A stretch of 64,000 nucleotides of DNA from BOKV01 sp041739465. Its GTDB lineage: Bacteria; Pseudomonadota; Alphaproteobacteria; Rhizobiales; Rhizobiaceae. Every line of letters begins with the position of its first letter. Position 1 is the stretch's first letter. Under the pieces are notes generated by a model, which saw nothing but the letters and a program-made list of their open reading frames with translations, did not search any database and was not told the DNA's origin. Positions 33,332 through 41,487 of this stretch are shown here, one piece after another. The stretch covers positions 1 through 64,000 of the forward strand of contig JBGSNX010000083.1 of NCBI GenBank assembly GCA_041739465.1. Direction: 5' to 3'. Both the position numbers and the translations under genes were made by a program.

Positions 33332-34228
33332 TCAAAGGCCGTTTACCGGGACCTTGAGGAAGGTCTTTCCCGAATCATCTTTGGGCGGCAATTTGCCAGC
33401 CCGCATGTTCACCTGCAATGACGGGATAATGAGGCGCGGCATGGCCAATTGCTTGTCTCGCGTTTCGCGCATGTTCACGAAATCATCCTCGCTGGTCCCG
33501 TCCTTGAGGTGGATGTTGTGCTTGCGCTCTTCACCAACCGAAGTTTCCCAGCGGATTTCCCGGCCATTGGGACCGTAATCGTGGCACATGAACAGTCGTG
33601 TTTCTTCAGGCAGGGAGAGCACTTTCTTCGAAGAGCGGTACAGAATGCGAGCGTCGCCGCCCGGGAAATCAGCACGCGCCGAACCACCGTCGGGCATGAA
33701 CAGCGTATCACCAACAAAAGCCGCATTACCCGCCACATGCGTCATGCAAGCGGGCGTGTGGCCCGGCGTGTGCATGACATTCACGGTCATGTTGCCGACC
33801 TTGTAGCTGTCGCCATCCTTGAACAGGCGGTCAAACTGGGAACCATCGCGCTGGAATTCGGTCCCTTCGTTGAAGATCTTGCCGAAAGTGTCTTGCACAA
33901 TGGTGATGTTTTCACCGATGCCAAGCTTGCCGCCGAGCCTGCCCTGGATGTAGGGCGCTGCCGAAAGATGGTCTGCGTGCACATGGGTTTCGATCAGCCA
34001 TTCCAGCTGCAAACCGTTTTCACGGATGGCATCGATCATCTTGTCGGCGTTCTCGTAATAAATGCGGCCAGCGGCATAATCGATGTCCATGACCGAATCG
34101 ATGACAGCGCACGATTTTGAGGACGGATCGCGCAGGATGTAGGAAATCGTATTGGTCTGCGGATCGAAAAACGCCAGGACTTCCGGCTTGATTGAAAGGT
34201 CGGGTGTGAACGGCAAGCTGTGCTGCAT
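33332..34228 (-). CDS. Metallo-beta-lactamase-fold persulfide dioxygenase-like protein
   Basis: A 298-residue MBL-fold protein. Metal ligands are in ETHVHADHLSAAPYI (about 80-94), VMHTPGHTPACMTHV, FVGDTLFMPDGGSARADFPGG and MCHDYGP, the set found in ETHE1/Blh-type persulfide dioxygenases, with the single iron coordinated by two His and one Asp. The enzyme oxidises glutathione persulfide to sulfite. It leads an operon with the DUF442 sulfurtransferase and a peroxiredoxin. A palindrome within its promoter suggests control by an ArsR-family repressor such as BigR/SqrR. The regulator gene is not in the window. Dioxygenase function is inferred from family and context. Confidence 0.85.
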   Translation of the reverse strand: MQHSLPFTPDLSIKPEVLAFFDPQTNTISYILRDPSSKSCAVIDSVMDIDYAAGRIYYENADKMIDAIRENGLQLEWLIETHVHADHLSAAPYIQGRLGGKLGIGENITIVQDTFGKIFNEGTEFQRDGSQFDRLFKDGDSYKVGNMTVNVMHTPGHTPACMTHVAGNAAFVGDTLFMPDGGSARADFPGGDARILYRSSKKVLSLPEETRLFMCHDYGPNGREIRWETSVGEERKHNIHLKDGTSEDDFVNMRETRDKQLAMPRLIIPSLQVNMRAGKLPPKDDSGKTFLKVPVNGL

Positions 34229-34283
34229 GGTTCCTCTCCTGTGGATGTGGCGCGAAAGGCGCGCCTCTTTCAGACCTCAATAT

Positions 34284-34306
34284 ATATTAGAACTATCTAA
34301 TGTAAA
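34284..34306 (-). promoter_or_regulatory. Promoter with palindromic ArsR/BigR-like operator for the sulfur operon
   Basis: ATTAGA and TCTAAT (34286-34291 with 34296-34301) form a perfect 6-bp inverted repeat with a four-base spacer, extendable with one mismatch. On the minus strand TTTACA (about 34305-34300) and TATATT, 16 bases apart, form a sigma-70-like -35/-10 pair, so the palindrome lies inside the promoter, about 58-73 bases before the dioxygenase start. This layout is typical of repression by dimeric ArsR-family proteins. Confidence 0.55.
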
Positions 34307-34346
34307 GGTCTTGACAGGCCATTTGCTGCCAAAAGCAGGCGGTCAA

Positions 34347-35048
34347 TCAGATCAACAAGGTGGTGCCAGACCCGCTCATGCTGCGTTGGTTGTAGAGACT
34401 CTCCAGAAAACGCCACAGCTCCATCTTCACTGCTTCCGGTGGAGGGGTAATTTCTCCGGCAATGAAATCGGCGAACGTAAAGCCTTTTTGCTCGATGAAT
34501 GCCAACGCAGCGCTGCTGAGCTTGGGCATGACCAGGTCGCGGTCTTTTTCGATGCGAAGGTAGTTTTCGGCAGCGGACGGCAAATGCAGCAAGGTGCCAA
34601 TGGCATCGTTGCGAACCATTACAAATTCGCTGCATGAAAGCTGCGAGCGAACCTTTTGCGCTGAATGGATCGAACTCATCGATCGGTCCACGATGTAGAA
34701 AACCGCGGTACCAATGCCCGCTTCCATCGCGCCTTCGTCAAACCGGATGTCTTCAAATATCTTGAAGAACCGGTTGGTCAAACTGGCTTGCAGATCGATG
34801 ATGTAGTGAAATCCCGGTTCCTCGATAATCGTATCAAACAGCCGCACCTGCCCTGCGGTCTTTGAGAGATCGACAATCTCGCTGTTGTCCGGAAAATAGT
34901 GCGCAAGGCCGCCATTGGGAAAATCGGTGTCAAACACCCGCACCCGGTCTGGCCCGGAAAGTGAAAGACTGTCGGCATACAGGCGCGCAAACAGCGTCTT
35001 GCCGTTGCGCGCCTGATCCGAGCAGATGATGTAGACATGGGAGCTGAT
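34347..35048 (-). CDS. Second ParA-like P-loop ATPase of a tandem pair, no standard start codon
   Basis: The frame encodes about 233 residues resembling the ATPase just upstream: VFDTDFPNGGLAHYFPDN against AFDTENPRGTLKRFYPG, then EIVDL, YIIDLQAS, MPKLSSAA and FTFADFIAG. The N-terminal loop CSDQARNGKTLFARL is a Walker A with GKT kept but the ParA signature Lys replaced. Ahead of it there is no ATG/GTG/TTG: the first GTG (34943) lies after the P-loop, and the upstream stop TAA (35075-35073) is in the same frame. A GGGAGG run sits five bases before ATC at 35048, so translation may begin at AUC, or a former ATG has mutated. Function is unknown. Confidence 0.6.
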   Translation of the reverse strand: MSSHVYIICSDQARNGKTLFARLYADSLSLSGPDRVRVFDTDFPNGGLAHYFPDNSEIVDLSKTAGQVRLFDTIIEEPGFHYIIDLQASLTNRFFKIFEDIRFDEGAMEAGIGTAVFYIVDRSMSSIHSAQKVRSQLSCSEFVMVRNDAIGTLLHLPSAAENYLRIEKDRDLVMPKLSSAALAFIEQKGFTFADFIAGEITPPPEAVKMELWRFLESLYNQRSMSGSGTTLLI

Positions 35049-35072
35049 GGTAGCCTCCCGCCTTTTGAGGGC

Positions 35073-35846
35073 TTATTCCCCTTCGGCCTTTTCCGGAGCC
35101 GGAGCCGCCTGTGCGGTGCGGCCTGCATCAAGGATAGACTTGATCAGTTCAAGCTTGTCGAGCAGTGCGTCGATGTCCGAGCGCCATTTGCGGACATAGC
35201 CGCGCAGGACGAACGAGAAATTGGCGTCAGAGCCGTTGGGCAGCTTGTTGCCGATGAAATCGGAGAAGGTCACGCCGGCAAGGTCCACCGCTTCGTAGGC
35301 CATCTCGTTGAGCTTGGGTATTTCGATTTCCCGCGCATTCGAAAGTCCGGCGAAATACTTCTTGAACGTCTTGTCATCCCATTCGAAGAAATTGGTTTCA
35401 TTGATGAAATTGCGCGCAACGATGTAGGAAATACCCTTGGTGTACTTGGCCACTTCGCCCATTTCGTCGAGCGAGGCAATGGACGGCCCAACAACATGGA
35501 TGAGGCCCATCTGGAACTGGCCTGCCCGGGCAGCTTCCAGAATGCCTATGCGGTCAAACACGTCCAATGCATTGGAAAGCGCGCCAGCCTTGAGGTCCAC
35601 GACTGTCACCTTTTGGGCTGCCGTGCCCATGGTGTCGAGTACCTTCATCTGGTCCGCAACATTTTCAAGGTCAATAATTTCGGTGATTCCAGGGTAAAAC
35701 CGCTTCAGCGTGCCACGCGGGTTTTCCGTGTCAAACGCACGGGCGAGCACGTTCCGGCGCGAAAGATAGTCGAGCAACGCGCGTGAAGTTGTTGTCTTGC
35801 CCACGCCGCCCTTGTCGGCGCCCACCAGGATCAGGGTTGGCTTCAT
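35073..35846 (-). CDS. ParA/MinD-like P-loop ATPase, first of a tandem pair
   Basis: A 257-residue deviant Walker ATPase: LILVGADKGGVGKTTTSRALL (residues 4-24) has both signature lysines, followed by AFDTENPRGTLKRF and a VTVVDLKAG Walker B-like strand. Unlike chromosome-partitioning ParA it is not next to parB or an origin, and no parS-like site was noticed. The C-terminus is Ala/Pro/Glu-rich. AAGGGA precedes the ATG at 35846. The gene after it is a diverged paralogue. Its neighbours are the large secreted cytochrome and caspases, but the strand gap (36025-35847) holds a terminator-like hairpin, so co-transcription is unlikely. The role is unassigned. Confidence 0.8.
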   Translation of the reverse strand: MKPTLILVGADKGGVGKTTTSRALLDYLSRRNVLARAFDTENPRGTLKRFYPGITEIIDLENVADQMKVLDTMGTAAQKVTVVDLKAGALSNALDVFDRIGILEAARAGQFQMGLIHVVGPSIASLDEMGEVAKYTKGISYIVARNFINETNFFEWDDKTFKKYFAGLSNAREIEIPKLNEMAYEAVDLAGVTFSDFIGNKLPNGSDANFSFVLRGYVRKWRSDIDALLDKLELIKSILDAGRTAQAAPAPEKAEGE

Positions 35847-35978
35847 CGATAAAATTCCCTTGTCATGCGCACCAAAGCGGCGCTGCCCCACCATGCTGCA
35901 TACCGCAGCCTCTCGCCGATGCATACACCGCTTCGCGCTACAATTGAAGACCGCTGTTTGTCAGGGGGTTAATGGCCA

Positions 35979-36003
35979 AACCGGGCGCACAGGGCGCCCG
36001 GTT
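35979..36003 (-). terminator. Hairpin after the tetraheme cytochrome gene
   Basis: CCGGGCGC and GCGCCCGG (35981-35988 with 35994-36001, five-base loop), extended by two A-T pairs, lie 23 bases after the cytochrome stop. On the minus strand the stem is followed by TTTGG, a short U-run. It should limit read-through into the ParA-like pair. Confidence 0.55.
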
Positions 36004-36025
36004 GAAGTTCATGAGAAGCTGAAGG

Positions 36026-39000
36026 CTAACTGCGTTCTTTCACATTGAACGTGACGAGGTGGATGGCAGAGGTTCCCTTGCCGCCTTCCTTGGCGTCGCC
36101 GCCTGCCGCAGCATCCGCCTTCTTCTCTTCTGCCTTGGCCTTTTCGAAGAGCTTGACCGCAATGCCGCGCGAATTGTTTTCGCCCGACTTCTTGGCAAGC
36201 GCCTTCGCGCCCTTGGCATCCAGCCGCTGGTTGCCCAGCCCTCCTTCGCGGCAGAACAGCAGCATCGTTTCATCGGCACCCTTGGTATCGAAGAAAACGT
36301 CGCCAGCCGCAGGATCGGGGATCACCCGCGCCTTGCCTGCTTCAAGGAACTTCTCGCCAATCATTGATTGCGGGATTTCCTCAACATTGCCATCGGACTC
36401 GATGTAGAAGATCTGCAGTTCGCACTTGTTGGTCGCCGTGACCTTGAACGAAAGCTTTTCGTCCACAAACACTTCGGTGTTTTTCACGTCGACCGAAAGC
36501 GCCAGCTTGTTACCCTTCTTTTCGTCCGCCTTCACACCGTCATCGCGGTATTCAGCGTCCTTGTAGTCGGGAGTGCCGTTCTCGTTGGTGCTGGCCGCTT
36601 CCTGAGCTTCCACCTTCAGCGGATCAAGCCCAAGCAGCGGCTCCACCAGCTTGGCGAATTGCTGCTCAACCTCGAAGCGCGGGACTTTCGATCCACCCTT
36701 GAGCTGGGTGACCCAGTCAAGACCGATGCGCAACACTTCGGCATCTTTCACGGTCTGAATCGACTGCTCGAACTCTTCGGGCGTCATGTCGAATTCAGCC
36801 GCCAGTGCGTCGCGGTCGAGATCGTCTTCGTAAAGATCGGCATACCAGGTGATGATCTCTTCCTTGGCAGGGCCGGAACGGCTTTTCAAAGAACCATCCA
36901 GTGCCTTTTCAGTAGCGCCGATCTCCTCAAGCGCATCGATGAAGCGCTTGCGGTCCTTGGCAAATACCTTTTCCAGTTCGCCCTGTTCGACATACATCTC
37001 GAGCAGCACTTCGCGCTGGCTTTTGCTGAAAGTCGGCGAGGCTTCGATGAAGTCGCGCAACTGGTCGCGTTTGGCGATCATGCCATCCGCATGGCAATCC
37101 ATGCAGGAACGGCCATTGACGATTTCAACGCCTTTGCCGATTGGCCGCTGACGATAGGCGACAATCGAAGCAGGGCCACGATCAAGGCGAATACCCTTGT
37201 CGGTTGATAGGTAGTAACCCTGCAATCCATTTGGCAGCGAGAAGATCATTTCCCCGCCATCATGGTGGAACGAAGTCAGGTCCTCCTCCAAGGGCTCGAT
37301 TTCCTTCGGGCCGTGCGGGTTGCGCTTGAGGCTCTGATCCCCATTGCTGCCGGCAAAGTCATAGGACTTCCAGTAGTAGCCGTCATTTGAGTCATGCCGC
37401 TCCAACATCCGGTTGTGGTCGGAAACGCCCGAGGAGCCTTCATCGAACGCTGCACGAACGATACGGCGGCGCTTGATGTTGTCGTCGACATCGACACCGA
37501 TGCGCTTTTCAAGGTCGCGAACGTCCTCGGAAAGTTCAAGCAGCGCGTGGTAGTTTTCCGGCTTGGGCGCATTCGACATGAACCAGTCTGCGCGCATCAG
37601 CGGCAGGTCGGTGTCAACATCGGCAGCAAGCGTTTTGAGAACGGTGTCAGAGTCTGGATCATAACCATACGGATATGTCGAAACCAGCTTGTCCCACTTG
37701 GCGGAGTCCCACTTGAGATCGCGGATGTCGACGCGAACCAGCAGGTCCTTGGTGCCTGGCACAGGCTGCGGCACGACCAGGCTTGAACCAAGCGACACCG
37801 AGTTGATGAGCTTGGCAAAACCAGCCCTGTAGAGGTCAAGCCGCTTGTTAAAGGCGTCTTCTGCTTCGCATGGCAGCTTGCCATTGTACTCATGGCGGAA
37901 CGAGAAGTAGCGGATGAAGGCCCGGTCGGATGCATTGACGTCCGAAAGATCCTTCACTGCAGCTTCAGCATGGTCGCGCCAGGCAAGAACCGGGCGGCTG
38001 CGTGCCGGCGAGGCTGACGCCAGCGCCCTGCTCAGCGATGGCGCATCGTTGAGCGAGTCAATCCATGCACCAAGCGAGGCAAGTTCATCAGCGCTTGGGC
38101 GCTTGCCGTAAGGCATGCGTCCGGAGGCAACCGAGGTGTAAAGCAGCGACTTGGATTTGTCGCCCGGTGTCACGAAAGCAGCATTGGCGGCAATCGACTG
38201 CAAGTCACCAGCAGGGAAACTGCCCTGGGCGCTTTCCCCCGGACCATGGCAATTGCGGCAATACTTGCCGACAAATTCGTCTGCAGCAGGCACGAGATTG
38301 GAATCGCCGCCAGCCGAAGCCAGCGTCAGTTCAGCAGAGCCATCCTTGCACGCAAGTTCTGGAGTTGGTTCGATCTTGGGCGCTTCGATTTCGCGGCCCT
38401 TCAAATACGCCAGCATGGCGCGGCGGTCTTCCTCGGACAGTTTGGATGTACCTTCGGCGATGCGCTTCATGACAGGGTCTGCAATTGGCGTTCCCCCAAG
38501 CTTGTTGCCATCCATCAACACGCCCTTGAAAAAGGACTCGTCCGATACACCGGCCAATCGCGCTTTGGTGATTGACGGAGCAACCGAGCCGGTCAGGCCT
38601 TTTTCGCCTTCATAGGCCCGTGTCTTGTCGAGCCCAAAATCCATGGATCGCGGCGTGTGGCATTCACCGCATGCGCCAACCGATTCTGCCAGGTACCGCC
38701 CGCGGCTCATCTGGCTGCCATCGTCCGGTTGGTAAGCTGCGGTATCGAAATTTCCGCGCTTCCAAAAAGCGATGGTGGCAGAGAGATTGTAAGGGAAGGA
38801 AAGCTGGTGTGCCTCGACCTTGTTGTCCGATTGCGGCAGCGAGTCGATGTACGCCTTGATGTCGATAACGTCCTCTGGCTTCATTCCGGCATAGGAGGTG
38901 TATGGCATCACCGGATAAAGGTGTTGCCCGTCCTTGCCGATCCCGTTCATCACGGCATTGAGGAAATCAGCATTGCTCCAGCCGCCGATGCCGCTTGGAT

Positions 39001-39304
39001 GGGCGGAGATATTCGGAACGAAAAACGTGCCGATGAACGTGTCCATTTTCAGCCCGCCGGAAAGCACGCGCGCATCTTCGCCTGAGGAATGGCAAGCCGC
39101 GCACCCGGCCGCATTCATCATGTATTCGCCGTTTTTCACATCGGGTTTGTAACTGGCAAAGGCATCCTGCTTGAAAAGGTCGCGGGCATGCACGCCGACG
39201 GTTGACGTCAGCATGGTTGTCGCCAGCACCAGGGCGGCCACTGACAGCGATCTGCTGCGCGGGCTTTCCTTTTGCGGCGAAGATGACATCGGGGCGGAAG
39301 TCAT
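36026..39304 (-). CDS. Large secreted tetraheme cytochrome c with DUF4384-like C-terminal domain
   Basis: A 1092-residue protein with a signal peptide (about 1-40, cleavage near GVHARD). Four haem sites are seen: CAACH (about 73), CGECH (about 210), CRNCH (about 348) and CMDCH (about 745). The first two lie in domains like the diheme subunit of alcohol dehydrogenases (FFVPNISAHPSGIGGWSNADF); the third is like planctomycete-type cytochromes; the fourth follows GGEMIFSLPNGLQGYYLS. The last 150 residues include SFKVTATNKCELQIFYIESDG and ARVIPDP, a DUF4384-like domain often linked to caspases, and an Ala/Lys/Gly-rich stretch. The ATG 39304 has a strong AGGAGAG upstream. Probably a periplasmic electron-transfer protein; partners unknown. 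Confidence 0.8.
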   Translation of the reverse strand: MTSAPMSSSPQKESPRSRSLSVAALVLATTMLTSTVGVHARDLFKQDAFASYKPDVKNGEYMMNAAGCAACHSSGEDARVLSGGLKMDTFIGTFFVPNISAHPSGIGGWSNADFLNAVMNGIGKDGQHLYPVMPYTSYAGMKPEDVIDIKAYIDSLPQSDNKVEAHQLSFPYNLSATIAFWKRGNFDTAAYQPDDGSQMSRGRYLAESVGACGECHTPRSMDFGLDKTRAYEGEKGLTGSVAPSITKARLAGVSDESFFKGVLMDGNKLGGTPIADPVMKRIAEGTSKLSEEDRRAMLAYLKGREIEAPKIEPTPELACKDGSAELTLASAGGDSNLVPAADEFVGKYCRNCHGPGESAQGSFPAGDLQSIAANAAFVTPGDKSKSLLYTSVASGRMPYGKRPSADELASLGAWIDSLNDAPSLSRALASASPARSRPVLAWRDHAEAAVKDLSDVNASDRAFIRYFSFRHEYNGKLPCEAEDAFNKRLDLYRAGFAKLINSVSLGSSLVVPQPVPGTKDLLVRVDIRDLKWDSAKWDKLVSTYPYGYDPDSDTVLKTLAADVDTDLPLMRADWFMSNAPKPENYHALLELSEDVRDLEKRIGVDVDDNIKRRRIVRAAFDEGSSGVSDHNRMLERHDSNDGYYWKSYDFAGSNGDQSLKRNPHGPKEIEPLEEDLTSFHHDGGEMIFSLPNGLQGYYLSTDKGIRLDRGPASIVAYRQRPIGKGVEIVNGRSCMDCHADGMIAKRDQLRDFIEASPTFSKSQREVLLEMYVEQGELEKVFAKDRKRFIDALEEIGATEKALDGSLKSRSGPAKEEIITWYADLYEDDLDRDALAAEFDMTPEEFEQSIQTVKDAEVLRIGLDWVTQLKGGSKVPRFEVEQQFAKLVEPLLGLDPLKVEAQEAASTNENGTPDYKDAEYRDDGVKADEKKGNKLALSVDVKNTEVFVDEKLSFKVTATNKCELQIFYIESDGNVEEIPQSMIGEKFLEAGKARVIPDPAAGDVFFDTKGADETMLLFCREGGLGNQRLDAKGAKALAKKSGENNSRGIAVKLFEKAKAEEKKADAAAGGDAKEGGKGTSAIHLVTFNVKERS

Positions 39305-39404
39305 GGTTCTTCTCTCCTGGTTGGGCTCGGGACGATCTGGTCCATGCTCTTTGTACGCTGCCTGCTGCAAATGCGTTGTGCGCTATGGCACAAGGCACGC
39401 ATCC

Positions 39405-40670
39405 TCAGCGAAACTCGAAACGCTCATATTCAACGCGGCGCAGTTTGCGCCCGGTCTTGCGAAGTCCTGCAACAATGGCTTCCCGCAAGGGCGGAGGGCC
39501 GCAAAACCACAAATCGGCACCATTGAGATCAAACGGTGTGCCGCCTGCCAGTTTTTCGGCATCAATGCGTCCGGCGACCGCTGAATCATGCAGCGAGAAT
39601 GAGAAATTGGCAACTTCCTGTGCCTTGGCAGACAGGATTTCGGCATCCACCGCTTCGCTGCCATCCCGCACACAATGAACCATGTGGATGCGCCGCTTTT
39701 CGTCCGGCTTGAGGCTCGCAGCCATCGCAAGGAACGGGGTCACACCAATGCCCCCTGCCAGCCACAACTGCTTGTCGCCGCCGCGCGTGTGAATGAACCG
39801 GCCATACCCGCCTTCGATGTGCAGGCGGTCACCCGGCTCCAGCTTCTCGCGCAAGGCAGTGGTGTAGTCGCCAAGCGGCTTGATCGCAAAACGAACCGAG
39901 CCGTCTTCCTTGCGACCGGCAATGGTGAAGGGATGTGGTTCGCGCAGGCCGCCCCGGTCCGATCGCAAAAACCCGAACTGTCCCGGCTTTGCGCTGATTG
40001 CCCAATTGAGCGGACGCGCTTCAATCACGGTGGCCGCCGGCAGCCGTGTGACCGACGAAACGGTGTAGGTGCGCCGCCGGGTGAATGCCCCAAGCTGCGT
40101 CCAAAGGTACGAACCGATCCCCAGCGCGGCAAAGAACAGCAGATAATTTGCCAGTAGCGATGTTGCAGTGAATTGCGCCGGTCGCTTGATGAAGAACTGG
40201 TGGAAGGCGATCAGGATGAAAAAGATGCCGATGAAACGGTGGCTGTTGCGCCACAAGTGATAGGGAACCTCATATTTGGTGAACGGTATCTTCTTCACCA
40301 GGCTGATGGCGATCAGGACCAGAAGTCCGCGAAAACCCCATTCACCGGCCTCCTTTGCCAGCGAATTGAGGCCGCTGGTCAACTGCTTTCCTTGAAAATC
40401 CGGGGTCACAAAATAATGCACAAGGATGAGCGCGAGTGCAAACATGCCAAGTTGCCGGTGAAAATGATACATCCGGTCGAGCCCGCCAAACAGCGGCTCA
40501 AGATAACGCGGCCTTGCTGCAAGGTACTGGTTCAGCGCCATTGCGACAAATGCAGTCGATGAGGCAGCCAGCGAAGCCCATGTCGTCAATCCCGAAGGGC
40601 TGGCGACCGGCGTCGATAGAACTGCTGCAGCAAGGCACAAGGCGATGAAAAGAATTCTGCCCGTCAAGAA
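39405..40670 (-). CDS. Membrane flavocytochrome: ferric-reductase-like domain plus FNR-type FAD/NAD domain
   Basis: About 421 residues. The N-terminal half has about six membrane segments with haem-ligand-like His residues (MYHFHRQLGMFALALILVHYF, HLWRNSHRFIGIFFILIAFHQFF). The C-terminal half is a ferredoxin-NADP reductase module: PGQFGFLRSD, REPHPFTIAG (FAD), GGIGVTPFLAMA (NAD(P)H) and DLWFCGPPPLREAI. It should move electrons from cytoplasmic NAD(P)H across the membrane to a periplasmic acceptor; the tetraheme cytochrome 100 bases downstream on the same strand is the obvious candidate. GGGGA precedes TTG at 40670 by five bases; another TTG five codons earlier is possible. A strong terminator separates it from ompA. 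Confidence 0.82.
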   Translation of the reverse strand, partial: FLTGRILFIALCLAAAVLSTPVASPSGLTTWASLAASSTAFVAMALNQYLAARPRYLEPLFGGLDRMYHFHRQLGMFALALILVHYFVTPDFQGKQLTSGLNSLAKEAGEWGFRGLLVLIAISLVKKIPFTKYEVPYHLWRNSHRFIGIFFILIAFHQFFIKRPAQFTATSLLANYLLFFAALGIGSYLWTQLGAFTRRRTYTVSSVTRLPAATVIEARPLNWAISAKPGQFGFLRSDRGGLREPHPFTIAGRKEDGSVRFAIKPLGDYTTALREKLEPGDRLHIEGGYGRFIHTRGGDKQLWLAGGIGVTPFLAMAASLKPDEKRRIHMVHCVRDGSEAVDAEILSAKAQEVANFSFSLHDSAVAGRIDAEKLAGGTPFDLNGADLWFCGPPPLREAIVAGLRKTGRKLRRVEYERFEFR

Positions 40671-40724
40671 ATTCCCCGCAAACAAAAATCAAAGCAATTT
40701 CCGAAACGCAATTGGCAACAATGA

Positions 40725-40751
40725 AAAGGCCGGCGTCAAGTGCGCCGGCCT
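40725..40751 (-). terminator. Rho-independent terminator after the OmpA-family gene
   Basis: GGCCGGCG and CGCCGGCC (40728-40735 with 40743-40750, seven-base loop) form a perfect 8-bp GC stem ten bases after the OmpA stop; on the minus strand TTTTCAT follows. It also has TTTT on the plus side, so it may work both ways. Confidence 0.8.
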
Positions 40752-40759
40752 GGTTTTCG

Positions 40760-41395
40760 TTACCCTTGGGTGAGGTTGATGACTTCCACCCGGCGGTTTT
40801 CTGAAGCTTCCGGGTCGCCAGTGTTCTTCAGCCGCTCTTCACCGTAACCGATCGCAACCAGCCGGCTGGCTTCGATGTTGAATTCCTTGATCAGATATTC
40901 CCGTACGGCGGTCGCCCGGCGTTCGGAAAGTTCCTGGTTGAAGGCATCGCCGCCCACGCCGTCGGTATGACCGTTGAGCACGATGCGCGAGGAAGCCAAA
41001 GCAGCATTTGTAAGTGCCTTGCCAAGTTCATCGACATCGCCTTTTGATCCGGCGCTGATTTCAGCTGAATTGAACTCGAAGTTGATTTCGATGTCGATGC
41101 GCGGCAAGTCCTGTTTTGCGACGATCTCATCCAGCTTTTTGCGCTCCTCGATGCGAATGCCGCGGGAAGGCAGCTTCTTGAGGAATTCCGCGTCTTCAGC
41201 GCTGGCACCACCGGAATTTCCATTAATGGAACGGGTCAACGACCGGGTCTTCGGCTTTGGTTTCAGGCTCTCGACTATTGAGCCCGAATCAACAGTTTGG
41301 GCTTGGGCAGAACCCAAATGTGAAAATGTGACTGGCATCAACAGCAGACCGCCACTGACCAACGCGGCGTTCACAATTCGCGATATCGGTTTCAT
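40760..41395 (-). CDS. OmpA-family peptidoglycan-binding protein
   Basis: A 211-residue exported protein: signal peptide of about 33 residues ending near SAQAQT, a basic/Ser-rich segment (KPKPKTRSLTRSINGN), then an OmpA C-terminal domain with INFEFNSAEISAG, LNGHTDGVGGDAFNQELSERR and VAIGYGEERLKN...SENRRVEVI, carrying the Asp and Arg that hold diaminopimelate. No beta-barrel domain is present, so it is a periplasmic or lipoprotein-like anchor. GAGGA precedes the ATG at 41395. Related small OmpA proteins are found beside caspase genes in some alphaproteobacteria (from memory). Terminator at its 3' end. Confidence 0.88.
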   Translation of the reverse strand: MKPISRIVNAALVSGGLLLMPVTFSHLGSAQAQTVDSGSIVESLKPKPKTRSLTRSINGNSGGASAEDAEFLKKLPSRGIRIEERKKLDEIVAKQDLPRIDIEINFEFNSAEISAGSKGDVDELGKALTNAALASSRIVLNGHTDGVGGDAFNQELSERRATAVREYLIKEFNIEASRLVAIGYGEERLKNTGDPEASENRRVEVINLTQG

Positions 41396-41487
41396 CTGCG
41401 TGCTCCTCAAATCCCTGGGCGTCAAATACCCGGCATGACCATATCATGCCGCATGTGACGTCGCCATGTTGTGCGAACTTGCACACT

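Noticed and set aside
34943..34945. GTG at 34943 as the start of the second ParA-like gene
   Set aside because: It would remove the P-loop region that is conserved with the neighbouring paralogue; an upstream nonstandard start is more likely.
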